A stretch of 51,878 nucleotides of DNA from JBDKVA01 sp039679375 (GTDB lineage: Bacteria > Bacillota > Clostridia > Acetivibrionales > DTU013). The notes below the pieces were generated by a model. The model saw only the letters and a program-made list of their open reading frames with translations, was not told the origin of the DNA and did no database searches. The stretch covers positions 1-51,878 of the forward strand of contig JBDKVA010000083.1 of the NCBI GenBank assembly GCA_039679375.1, given 5' to 3'. How positions within the stretch are numbered: position 1 is the stretch's first letter; each line of letters opens with the position of its first letter. A program made the position numbers and the translations under genes. Shown in pieces: positions 16,471 to 24,261 of the stretch.

Positions 16471-17745
16471 GTGTTAATTGAGAGTAGAAACGCACTTAGA
16501 GGAGAAATAACCGTTCCAGGTGACAAATCCATATCCCACAGGGCAATCGTATCCGGCGCCCTTGCCAGAGGAACTACCGAAATCGATAATTTTCTGCTCA
16601 GCGAGGACTGTATCAGCACGATTGAGTGTTTCAGAAAAATGCAGGTAGGAATTGAAATATTGCAAAACAGCAAGGTCAGGGTACAGGGAAAAGGCCTGTA
16701 CGGACTGAAGGCACCTGCCGCGCCTCTCAATACCGGCCGTTCCGGAACTGCCATAAGACTTTTGATTGGCGTACTTTGCGGACAGCCGTTCAGCTCTACC
16801 GTAATCCGGAACGAATCTGCAATGAAGAAGCCTGTCGGAAAGGTCGTGGATTATCTGAAGCAAATGGGCGCTAAAATCTCCAGCAAGGATAACGAAGATC
16901 TATGCCCGCTGACAATAATTCCGACAAATATGAAAGGCACCCAGTTTGGTCTTTCCATTTTGGAAACACATATAAAAACTCCTTTGCTGCTGGCAGGCCT
17001 TTATGCAGATGGGGAAACCCTGGTGAAGGAAGCAGTCAGATCCAGGGACCATACCGAGTTGATACTGAATTATTTCGGCGCCGATATTAAGACCGACGGC
17101 TTTGAAGTCAGGACACATCCGGTCGAAAACCTTTATGCCCAGTATGTCTGCGTACCCGGTGACATTTCCATGGCTGCATATTTCATTACGGCGGCACTTA
17201 TCGTACCAAAATCCGATATCGTTATTAAAAATGTAGGAGTAAATCCGACAAGGACGGAGATTCTCAATGTTTACAGGTCAATGGGTGCGAAAATCGAGCT
17301 TTTGAATCAGCGGACAATGAACAATGAAATTTTCGCCGATATCCATGTGACAGCTTCTCATCTCACAGGTACAAAAATAGATAAAAATGTAATAGCCAAC
17401 CTTATTGACGAGCTTCCCGTCATTATCGTCGCTGCGTCATTAGCGGAGGGCACTACCGAAATTAGCGGCCTGACAGGTTTTAAGGTAATGGAATCGGGCA
17501 AGATCAGTTCCATTGTCTCAGAGCTTTCAAAAATGGGGGCAAAAATAACGGAAAACGAAGACGGTCTTTTGATCGAAGGCAGAGAAACGCTAAGAGGCAC
17601 CGTAGTCGAGAGCAACAACAATCATTCTTTGGCGATGGCCTTGTCCGTGGCCGGCCTGGCAGCACAAGGCGAGACCATGATCAGAAAGACCCAGGCAGTC
17701 GACATCGTTTACCCGGCCTTCTATGAAACATTAAACAAGCTATAA
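16471..17745 (+). CDS. aroA: 3-phosphoshikimate 1-carboxyvinyltransferase (EPSP synthase)
   Basis: Joins phosphoenolpyruvate and shikimate 3-phosphate to make EPSP. 424 residues from GTG 16471, chosen because GGGGGG ends 7 bases upstream; the longer frame from ATG 16441 lacks a site. Motifs: VPGDKSISHRA near the N-terminus (the PGDKSISHR phosphate-binding loop), LNTGRSGTAIRLL (the LxNxGTxxR-type loop), and the C-terminal NNHSLAMALSVAGL in place of the usual DHR(M/I)AM, so the usual DHR reads NHS here. Third gene of the aro operon and ends in a bidirectional terminator. Confidence 0.94.
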   Translation: MLIESRNALRGEITVPGDKSISHRAIVSGALARGTTEIDNFLLSEDCISTIECFRKMQVGIEILQNSKVRVQGKGLYGLKAPAAPLNTGRSGTAIRLLIGVLCGQPFSSTVIRNESAMKKPVGKVVDYLKQMGAKISSKDNEDLCPLTIIPTNMKGTQFGLSILETHIKTPLLLAGLYADGETLVKEAVRSRDHTELILNYFGADIKTDGFEVRTHPVENLYAQYVCVPGDISMAAYFITAALIVPKSDIVIKNVGVNPTRTEILNVYRSMGAKIELLNQRTMNNEIFADIHVTASHLTGTKIDKNVIANLIDELPVIIVAASLAEGTTEISGLTGFKVMESGKISSIVSELSKMGAKITENEDGLLIEGRETLRGTVVESNNNHSLAMALSVAGLAAQGETMIRKTQAVDIVYPAFYETLNKL

Positions 17746-17785
17746 TTGATTTTGCTGCAAAAAGCACAAGGATGAATGATTAATT

Positions 17786-17815
17786 AAAAGGCGGAGTTTT
17801 AACATGCTCCGCTTT
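17786..17815. terminator. Bidirectional terminator between aroA and rex
   Basis: GCGGAG (17791-17796) pairs with CTCCGC (17807-17812). The plus strand continues TTTATTATT; the minus strand continues CTTTTAATTAA. It serves the two convergent transcripts. Confidence 0.88.
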
Positions 17816-17816
17816 A

Positions 17817-18458
17817 TTATTTGTCTTCGAATTGATCTTTGATCCTGTATCCGAGTACCATTAAGCTGTCGCTGAGATGAACATTTTCTATAACGGTGTC
17901 ATACGGAAGCTTTATATCCATTGGAGAAAAGTTCCACAAGCCTTTGATCCCAAGGCGTGCAACTCTTTCAGCCACCTCGCGTGTCTGATCATAGGGAATT
18001 GTGAGGATTGCTATATCAACCTGGTCTTTCTTGGCAAATTCCTCAATTTGGTCCAGGTGCATAACTGACATATCATTTATTTTTTCCCCTACCAAATCCG
18101 GATTGACATCGAAAATACCAATGATATGAAAGCCTCTTTTCTCAAAATTCCCATAATGAGCGAGCGCTCTGCCCATATTGCCGGCGCCTATAATAACCGT
18201 TTGAAACTTGCTGTTAACACCAAGTATATTTCCGATTTCATTATAAAGAAGTTCGACATTATAACCATACCCTTGCTGCCCGAATCCTCCGAAGCAATTC
18301 AGATCCTGCCTGATCTGGGATGCGGTAATACCCATTCTGGCGCTCAGTTCCCTGGATGATACCCTTGTAATATCCATCGAGAGCAAATCCGACAAATACC
18401 GGTAATATCTGGGCAGACGCCTGATAACCGCAATTGAAACCTTTTTCTTTAAAGCCAT
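17817..18458 (-). CDS. rex: Redox-sensing transcriptional repressor Rex
   Basis: Senses the NADH/NAD ratio and represses fermentation and NADH-reoxidation genes. The N-terminal winged helix contains RRLPRYYRYLSDL and SSRELSARMGITASQIRQDL. The Rossmann domain has VIIGAGNMGRAL, and NFSPMDI and the C-terminal swapped helix follow. 213 residues is typical. AAGGAGGG sits at proper distance before the ATG. The ABC-F gene is divergent. A 30-bp hairpin repeat lies in its presumed 5' UTR (18483-18512). No canonical Rex box was found in the upstream gap. Confidence 0.96.
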   Translation of the reverse strand: MALKKKVSIAVIRRLPRYYRYLSDLLSMDITRVSSRELSARMGITASQIRQDLNCFGGFGQQGYGYNVELLYNEIGNILGVNSKFQTVIIGAGNMGRALAHYGNFEKRGFHIIGIFDVNPDLVGEKINDMSVMHLDQIEEFAKKDQVDIAILTIPYDQTREVAERVARLGIKGLWNFSPMDIKLPYDTVIENVHLSDSLMVLGYRIKDQFEDK

Positions 18459-18482
18459 GGATTCCCTCCTTCAGTATCATCC

Positions 18483-18512
18483 AATGTGGGCTACCGCCCA
18501 CAACCCAACGAA
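18483..18512. repeat. 30-bp dispersed hairpin repeat, copy 1
   Basis: Identical over 30 bases to 32960-32989. The core TGTGGGC-tacc-GCCCACA is a perfect 7-bp stem with a 4-base loop; the remaining part is AACCCAACGAA. It lies 24 bases upstream of the rex start codon. Confidence 0.85.
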
Positions 18513-18562
18513 TGTACCGAATGCATAATATGTTTGTTGTTATGCAGTTCGATTATGTTATT

Positions 18563-18591
18563 TTGACATTTATTATGATATACGAATTATA
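18563..18591 (+). promoter_or_regulatory. Promoter of the ABC-F gene
   Basis: TTGACA (18563-18568) and ATTATA (18586-18591) at 17-base spacing, about 70 bases upstream of the start codon. Confidence 0.65.
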
Positions 18592-18662
18592 CTTCTTTGA
18601 TATTTTTTTGTCAATATTGCCCGCAGTTCACTTTTTTGCTAGAATAGGTGGGAGGTGCGGCA

Positions 18663-20594
18663 ATGATCATATTAACATGCAATGAAGTCAGCCTTTCGTT
18701 TGGAACGGATATCATATTGAACAAGGTAAGCTGTACCCTGCAGCAAAATGAAAAAACCGGCCTTGTCGGGGTCAACGGCGCCGGTAAGTCTACTCTTTTC
18801 AAGCTTATTACAGGTCGGCTGCAGCCGGATTCCGGTGAAATATTCATCGCAAAGGGCCTTAAAACAGGCTATCTGGATCAGAATTCGGGGCTGGAATCCG
18901 GCAATACCATTTGGACGGAGATGCTGGCCACATATTCTGCTCTAACTTCGATGGAAGCTCGATTGAAGCTGCTTGAAAAGAATATCAGTCATGAAAAGGA
19001 TGAAGATCGCATCCATTCCTTGATGAAAGAATATGATACCCTGCTGGAGCGTTTCTCACGTGAAGGCGGGTATGAATATAACAGTAGGATAAAGGGTGTG
19101 CTGCATGGCCTGGGATTTGAAGACAGCCAGTTTGAACTGAGGATACAGGCTTTAAGCGGAGGCCAGAAGACACGTCTTGCACTGGCCAGGCTTCTTCTGG
19201 AGGAACCGGATCTTTTGCTTCTGGATGAACCTACAAATCATCTGGATATTGGTGCAATCGAATGGCTAGAGGATTTTTTAAAAAATTATAAAAAGGCAGT
19301 CTTTGTCATATCACACGACAGGTATTTTCTTGATGCGGTCACGGTAAAGACGGTTGAATTGGAAAATTGCGAATGCACGACATATAATGGCAGCTACTCC
19401 TCCTATGCAGAGAAAAAAGCCGTAGCAAGAGAAGTCCAAAGAAGGCATTTTGAGCAGCAGCAAAAGGAAATAGCCCGTATGGAGGCATTTATTGAGCAGC
19501 AAAGGCGCTGGAACAGGGAAAAGAATATCGTCGCTGCCGAAAGCCGCCAGAAAGCAATCGACAGGATCGAAAAGCTCAGCGCGCCAAAAAAACTGCCGGA
19601 GAGTATAAAAATAAAATTCAGGAGCAGCATTATCAGCGGCAATGATGTCCTTTTTGTGGAAAACCTTTCAAAGAATTTCCAAGAGAAAGAGCTGTTTCAT
19701 GATATCAGCTTTGATATCAAGCGAAATGAAAAGGTTTTCCTTCTCGGTCCAAACGGCTGCGGCAAATCAACGCTGCTTAAAATACTGGCAGGTATACTGC
19801 CGCAGACGGAAGGGAATTTCGAATACGGACATAAAATCGTGCTTGGATATTACGACCAGGAGCTTGAAGGCTTGAATGAAAGCAATACCGTTCTGGAAGA
19901 GGTGTGGAACGATAACGATAAGCTGACGCATACACAAATCCGGAACGCACTGGCTCAATTCCTTTTTACAGGCGAGGATGTATATAAAACAGTCAGCGTG
20001 TTAAGCGGCGGCGAAAAGAGCAGAGTTGCACTGACCAAGCTCATGCTTTCCGGTGCAAACATGCTGCTGCTGGACGAGCCGACGAATCACCTGGATATTC
20101 ATTCCAGGGAAGCTCTTGAGGAAGCACTGAAGGCTTTTGACGGCACATTGCTCGCAGTGTCCCACGACCGCTACTTTATAAGAAAGCTTGCAACAAGAGT
20201 CATTGAAATGGCGGGTAATGATCTGGAGGATTACAGGGGAGATTATCCATATTACCTTGAACACCGGAGGAAGGCTGCAGTAAATGACACCGGCGGCAAT
20301 GGTCAGAATGCGTCGGCCTCCAAACTTGAACGGCTGGAAAGCAAAGAAGAAAGGGCAAAAAAACGCAAGCTGGAAAAACAACTTGCGTTATGTGAGAATA
20401 ATATCAATACAATCGAAGCCAGACTGGCTGATATCGCCGTCCTTATGTCCGATGAAAAGGCGCAATGTGACCACTTGCTGCTATCATCGCTTCATACTGA
20501 ACAGCTTGAGCTTGAAAACCAGCTGGAGAATCTTTATGAGGATTGGGCGTCGTTCTCGGAGCAGCTGGAGGCATTGCCCGGTTCGCAGGTATAA
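18663..20594 (+). CDS. ABC-F family ATPase, YdiF-like
   Basis: Soluble twin-ATPase protein without membrane domains; the family acts on the ribosome in translation or antibiotic protection. Domain 1: Walker A GVNGAGKST, signature LSGGQKTRLALARLL, Walker B LLLLDEPTNHLDI. A linker (about 240-320) rich in charged residues contains the P-site tRNA interaction motif region. Domain 2: Walker A GPNGCGKST, signature LSGGEKSRVAL, Walker B LLLDEPTNHLDI. A C-terminal coiled coil (about 550-643) is rich in Leu/Glu/Lys. ATG 18663 was chosen because GGGAGGTG lies 5 bases upstream. The 643-residue length and N-terminus resemble Bacillus YdiF. Substrate or drug cannot be inferred. Confidence 0.92.
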   Translation: MIILTCNEVSLSFGTDIILNKVSCTLQQNEKTGLVGVNGAGKSTLFKLITGRLQPDSGEIFIAKGLKTGYLDQNSGLESGNTIWTEMLATYSALTSMEARLKLLEKNISHEKDEDRIHSLMKEYDTLLERFSREGGYEYNSRIKGVLHGLGFEDSQFELRIQALSGGQKTRLALARLLLEEPDLLLLDEPTNHLDIGAIEWLEDFLKNYKKAVFVISHDRYFLDAVTVKTVELENCECTTYNGSYSSYAEKKAVAREVQRRHFEQQQKEIARMEAFIEQQRRWNREKNIVAAESRQKAIDRIEKLSAPKKLPESIKIKFRSSIISGNDVLFVENLSKNFQEKELFHDISFDIKRNEKVFLLGPNGCGKSTLLKILAGILPQTEGNFEYGHKIVLGYYDQELEGLNESNTVLEEVWNDNDKLTHTQIRNALAQFLFTGEDVYKTVSVLSGGEKSRVALTKLMLSGANMLLLDEPTNHLDIHSREALEEALKAFDGTLLAVSHDRYFIRKLATRVIEMAGNDLEDYRGDYPYYLEHRRKAAVNDTGGNGQNASASKLERLESKEERAKKRKLEKQLALCENNINTIEARLADIAVLMSDEKAQCDHLLLSSLHTEQLELENQLENLYEDWASFSEQLEALPGSQV

Positions 20595-20632
20595 GCCAGG
20601 CCCGGTTTCGGAAGTAATATTTTAGCCGATCC

Positions 20633-21397
20633 TTACTTGAAATAATTGTCGATCCCGGCCTTGATGGCTTCAGCTACTTTCGACTGGTAATCATCCGTGC
20701 CCAACTTTTTTTCCTCTGCGGCATTGGATAGAAAACCACACTCTACAATCGTCGTAGGCGTTTTCAAATTCGTCAGTATTACGATCTGATCCTTCTTAAG
20801 CTGCGGATCCCGCTTATTATCCTTATCCAGCATCTCCCTCATGGATCTCTGGATGCTCGTTGCAAGCTTGAGGCTGTCAGACGAATTCGGGGGATAAAAG
20901 GTCTGGGCGCCGTAATATTTCGTTTCCGGGAAAGCATTCATATGTATGCTGACCACGATCTGCGCCCCGCTATCGTCCATGATCCCTTTTCTTCTGGTGA
21001 GATCCTGCTTCCGTTTATCATATATATTGGTGGTGCCTTCACTGTAAACCAGCTTATCTGCTTCACGCGTCAATATTACCTTGTAATCCGCTTTTTCCAG
21101 CAGCTGTTTCAGCTTAAGCGCTATTTTAAGGTTCAGATCCTTCTCCCTTAGATCACTGTAGCTGCTTACCTTTCCAGGATCTTCCCCGCCGTGACCGGCA
21201 TCCACTATTATTGTTTTCTCTGCATTGCCGCCTGTTTGCACGCTGCTTTCCCTCTGCATGGCGCCGCCCTTTTGCACACTGCTGCCCGTAGCCGAAGCCT
21301 GGGTGTCCGTATTCATATTCAGGCTGTAAATCGCAAGAAGCAATGCAAAAATAAGGCCTATCAGAATAACATTGGATTTCTTCATTATAATTATCAT
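20633..21397 (-). CDS. cwlD: N-acetylmuramoyl-L-alanine amidase, CwlD-like
   Basis: Zinc amidase of the Amidase_3 family; CwlD removes peptide side chains to start muramic-delta-lactam formation in spore cortex. One N-terminal membrane anchor or signal helix (about 6-24), then a Gln/Ser-rich linker with two VQKGG/VQTGG-like repeats, then the catalytic domain: IIVDAGHGGEDPG (zinc His), REKDLNLKIALKL (zinc Glu), VSIHMNAF (zinc His), VECGFLSNAAEEK (catalytic Glu). ATG 21397 follows GGGGTAGT; a start at 21385 is possible. It is the last gene in a run with a REC-GGDEF regulator, 72 bases after the HEAT-like gene. Assignment to CwlD rather than another Amidase_3 rests on architecture and size. Confidence 0.85.
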   Translation of the reverse strand: MIIIMKKSNVILIGLIFALLLAIYSLNMNTDTQASATGSSVQKGGAMQRESSVQTGGNAEKTIIVDAGHGGEDPGKVSSYSDLREKDLNLKIALKLKQLLEKADYKVILTREADKLVYSEGTTNIYDKRKQDLTRRKGIMDDSGAQIVVSIHMNAFPETKYYGAQTFYPPNSSDSLKLATSIQRSMREMLDKDNKRDPQLKKDQIVILTNLKTPTTIVECGFLSNAAEEKKLGTDDYQSKVAEAIKAGIDNYFK

Positions 21398-21469
21398 ACT
21401 ACCCCGTCTCCCTATACCGGCATATATTATAAGAATATTCACAGACGGGTTGGACATATTACAACCTAA

Positions 21470-22330
21470 TTAATCTAATTTCAAATCATCTGTCCTACCG
21501 CCGAGGCGTTTAATGGAAGAGATAATTTCATAAAAGGTTTCCTTGTCCGTTTGCTGCCCTCTCTTTTCGAGGTATCCGCGAAGCGCAGTCACCGCGCGGC
21601 CGTCGCCATAATCACCAAGGCAGCTGGCAGCAATTAGTTTTTGCGGCATTTCCAAAAATGCCTTCTTTAAATGTATATATATTGAATCAGTCCGTTTCTT
21701 TTTACCGATATCCGCCAAAGCCATGAGAAGATATTCCATGGTCTCCTGTGAACATGTCCCCGAATCAAGAGCGCTGAAAATAGCCTCAAGTGAAGGCTCG
21801 CCGATACAGACCAATGTATCCTTTATTGCCTCGTGCAGTAACCCGTCTCCCCTGTCTTCGGAACTCAGCAGCTTCAACAGGGGCTCTGCAGCTCTGCTCA
21901 CCCTCCATTGCCCCAATAGCTTTACAGCCATCAACGGAGCAAGCATTTCATCGCTGTCATCTTCCGCACCGTTTAACGCAGCTGTATCAAGCAGTGCATC
22001 CACAGCTTTTTCACCATAGCTCCTCAATTTTTCAATATATGATTCAGGCAAGCCGTCATCGCAGGCAATCACGCCATAGTTGAACATTTCAACCAGTGCA
22101 TCAAGACTATCAATAGATTCAAGGAATTTCTGCGGCGTCTCTCCGCTTAAAGCTTCAAGCGGCGTACACAGCCATTTTGCATATTCAGCCTTTAAAAAGC
22201 TATCCAGCATATTTTCGTTGTCATCCGCTTCTCCCTGGAAGTTAGTTCCAGTTTCCTGGATATAGGAATCATAAGCCCTTCCGTAAGCGGCATTGTAACT
22301 ATCGAAAAACGTTTGGGAATAGTTGCCCAA
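21470..22330 (-). CDS. HEAT-like helical-repeat protein, unknown function
   Basis: A soluble 286-residue acidic, all-helical protein with no signal peptide or membrane segment. Repeated helix pairs such as APLMAVKLLGQWRVSRAAEPLLKLL, quoted in part as AVKLLGQWRVSRAAEPLL, and IAASCLGDYGDGRAVTALRGYL have the pattern of HEAT/PBS-lyase repeats, which usually mediate protein contacts. Start is TTG 22330 with GGAGGT 7 bases upstream; it begins one base after the stop of the preceding gene, so translation is coupled to the membrane protein upstream. A physical interaction between these two gene products is a reasonable inference, but no function is known. Confidence 0.8.
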   Translation of the reverse strand: MGNYSQTFFDSYNAAYGRAYDSYIQETGTNFQGEADDNENMLDSFLKAEYAKWLCTPLEALSGETPQKFLESIDSLDALVEMFNYGVIACDDGLPESYIEKLRSYGEKAVDALLDTAALNGAEDDSDEMLAPLMAVKLLGQWRVSRAAEPLLKLLSSEDRGDGLLHEAIKDTLVCIGEPSLEAIFSALDSGTCSQETMEYLLMALADIGKKKRTDSIYIHLKKAFLEMPQKLIAASCLGDYGDGRAVTALRGYLEKRGQQTDKETFYEIISSIKRLGGRTDDLKLD

Positions 22331-22331
22331 T

Positions 22332-22952
22332 TCACTGACCTCCAGAGGGTTTCTTTACTTTGTTCTTCTTTTTCCCTATCCCTTTTCCGTTCGCATTGGA
22401 AGGATTCCACGGGCTCTTTGTAAACTTTTTTTCCTGCTCCGGTTTCTTTTTTTTAATCCTGTCCATGATATTTAAACCGTAATACCCTGCCAGATAGCCC
22501 AGCATGGCTATCACCGGCAGCAGCAGCACAGCCAGGACGTACCCTGCCGGGGTCTCATCAAGCCATCTTATAAGGAAATACATTGGTCCAAGAAAAGTAT
22601 TTATAGCAACATGCTTGATATGCTGAATCACAGCATCCTGCAGGTGAATCAGCGAGGCAACCGCTACAATAACCGCGATGGGTGCCGTTCCCACCGCTCC
22701 ATAAACCAAACCCTTCAGCGGATATGGATGAAGATCGTATTGCGGCTTCTTTTCCTTTACTGCAAGGCCCTTCATATCTGTGTACAATAGGATGAATAGA
22801 AAAGCAAACAGCAAAATGCAATATAAAGGAAGCCATTTGTTAAATTGATCTTGCGTAATGCTCATAAAAACATAAATGAAAATTACAAATATAACGAGTG
22901 TGATGAGATAGTTAAAAAGCACCTTCCAACCATTTCTTATATAGTTTTTCAT
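22332..22952 (-). CDS. Four-helix membrane protein of unknown function
   Basis: 206 residues with four predicted membrane helices (about 11-32, 39-58, 83-104 and 140-163 by hydrophobicity) and a Lys/Pro/Asn-rich cytoplasmic tail (about 172-206: KKKKPEQEKKF, GKKKNKVKKPSGG). The tail looks suited to nucleic-acid, ribosome or acidic-protein contact. AAAGGGGA overlaps the stop of the upstream regulator gene and lies 8 bases before the ATG. Its stop TGA is one base before the HEAT-like gene's TTG, and the acidic HEAT protein is a plausible partner for the basic tail. I do not recognise the family. Confidence 0.8.
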   Translation of the reverse strand: MKNYIRNGWKVLFNYLITLVIFVIFIYVFMSITQDQFNKWLPLYCILLFAFLFILLYTDMKGLAVKEKKPQYDLHPYPLKGLVYGAVGTAPIAVIVAVASLIHLQDAVIQHIKHVAINTFLGPMYFLIRWLDETPAGYVLAVLLLPVIAMLGYLAGYYGLNIMDRIKKKKPEQEKKFTKSPWNPSNANGKGIGKKKNKVKKPSGGQ

Positions 22953-22966
22953 AAATGAAGTCCCCT

Positions 22967-23899
22967 TTACTTTGTTCTTCTGTCTTTCAGGTACACACTG
23001 CCCTGAATGAATTTAGCCCTTCTCTTAAGCTCCGCTCCGATTTCACCTACCTGTATGTGACTGCTCAATACCCTGTTTTCATTTGATACAACGGCGATCG
23101 ACAACGTCATGATCGGGAAATATATGACGTGCCCTTTTCTATTTGCCGTGCATATGAAGCCTGCCTTCCTGTCTTCATCCGTATACATCTCCGGTATTTT
23201 CCTGTCAAATTCCTTAATGATATTTTCACATAAATCATCTGAAAACTCGGGATCTGTGATGATGATAAAATCATCTCCTCCAATATGCCCGATGAAATCA
23301 CCCTGCGAACCGTAGCTGCGGACAGCGTCCATAATAATATCCGCTATCATTTTAATGCTGCGGTCACCGCATGCAAAGCCATAAACATCATTGTATGCCT
23401 TGAAATTGTCCACGTCGAGATAAAGTACCGAGAACTTTACCCCTTTTGCTATCCTGTGGTTTATTTCCGATTGTATTTCAATATTGCCCGGCAGGCCTGT
23501 TAATGGATTCGCCCATCTGTTCCGGTCAATGCGCAGTAACGTATTACTCACCCTGCTTATGAGCTCACGGGGATTGAACGGCTTTGTAATATAGTCATCT
23601 GCGCCGAGCTCCAGCCCTGTAAGTTTGTCATCCTCATTTCCCTGTGCAGTCAGCATAATAATGGGCATAAGGTTGTTGCTCTCATCTTCCCTAAGCATTT
23701 TACATACCTCGTACCCGCTGATCCCGGGCATTACAACATCAAGCAATACAAGATCCGGCTTCTCCGAGGCAACCATCCTTATTCCGTCGAGCCCGTTATA
23801 AGCTGCAACGACTTCATATCCCTTCTCTCTGAGTATGTCGGCAGTGAGCTTGACCATCATTTCAGAATCTTCGATTATCAAAATCTTTTTTTTAAACAT
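22967..23899 (-). CDS. Response regulator with GGDEF domain
   Basis: Two-component output protein making, or sensing through, c-di-GMP. Receiver domain 1-120 with acidic pocket E10/D11, phospho-acceptor D54 in LVLLDVVMPG, T84 and K106 (YITKPF). Linker, then a GGDEF-type domain (about 128-300) beginning NPLTGLPGN, with LDVDNFKAYND and the signature GGDDF (207-211). Catalytic cyclases usually have Glu at the fourth position, so Asp may lower or abolish activity. No RxxD inhibitory site precedes it (SQGD there). No histidine kinase is adjacent. It heads an operon with a membrane protein, a HEAT-like protein and cwlD. AGGAGAG precedes the ATG. Confidence 0.9.
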   Translation of the reverse strand: MFKKKILIIEDSEMMVKLTADILREKGYEVVAAYNGLDGIRMVASEKPDLVLLDVVMPGISGYEVCKMLREDESNNLMPIIMLTAQGNEDDKLTGLELGADDYITKPFNPRELISRVSNTLLRIDRNRWANPLTGLPGNIEIQSEINHRIAKGVKFSVLYLDVDNFKAYNDVYGFACGDRSIKMIADIIMDAVRSYGSQGDFIGHIGGDDFIIITDPEFSDDLCENIIKEFDRKIPEMYTDEDRKAGFICTANRKGHVIYFPIMTLSIAVVSNENRVLSSHIQVGEIGAELKRRAKFIQGSVYLKDRRTK

Positions 23900-23951
23900 T
23901 TGCGCTCTCCTGCTGTATATTTAGATGCAGGTCTATTTTTTCTATACCTAT

Positions 23952-23987
23952 AAATAATTATATAATTATTCAATTATATAATTATTT
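23952..23987. repeat. Perfect 16-bp-arm AT palindrome
   Basis: AAATAATTATATAATT (23952-23967) is the exact reverse complement of AATTATATAATTATTT (23972-23987), with a 4-base spacer. It lies about 55 bases upstream of the response-regulator start. It could be a regulator site, a cruciform or part of the promoter. Confidence 0.75.
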
Positions 23988-24081
23988 AGCAGTTTTGAAT
24001 ATATCAAATGATGCAATTTCACATAAAATTTTCACACTTATTTTACCATACCTCTCTGTATAATCATATAGGATGTATAGG

Positions 24082-24121
24082 CGGGCAGCAGGCAAGGCCT
24101 GCGACCAGCCCGGGAGTTTTT
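24082..24121 (+). terminator. Nested GC hairpin with T-tract upstream of the surface-protein gene
   Basis: Inner stem GCAGGC (24088-24093) with GCCTGC (24097-24102), outer stem CGGGC (24082-24086) with GCCCG (24108-24112), then GGGAG and TTTTT followed by AATTTT. A TATAAT sits about 20 bases upstream (24057-24062). It may end a very short transcript or attenuate the surface-protein message. Confidence 0.5.
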
Positions 24122-24226
24122 AATTTTATATAATTGATCCGCTTCATCATATTACAATAAGATTACATTTCTATTACGCCTATATATCATTGTAAATCAA
24201 CCCCAATTATTTCGATCCTTCATCCG

Positions 24227-24239
24227 AATTATTTAGCAG
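24227..24239 (+). repeat. 13-mer AATTATTTAGCAG, middle of three copies
   Basis: Exact copies lie at 23980-23992, 24227-24239 and 26319-26331, all in plus orientation and flanking the surface-protein gene. The middle copy is just ahead of that gene's ribosome-binding site. Function unknown. Confidence 0.5.
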
Positions 24240-24261
24240 AAAAGGAAAGGGGTATGATAAT

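Larger units (their letters stand above)
23900..24261. other. Divergent intergenic region between regulator and surface protein
   Basis: 362 bases with no supported gene. It holds a long AT palindrome (23952-23987), two of three copies of a 13-mer (23980-23992, 24227-24239), TATAAT at 24057-24062 and a GC-rich hairpin with T-tract (24082-24121). Confidence 0.6.

Noticed and set aside
18459..18662. Rex box in the rex/ABC-F gap
   Set aside because: No TTGTTAA-N4-TTAACAA-like palindrome; the TTGTTATG stretch has no matching half.
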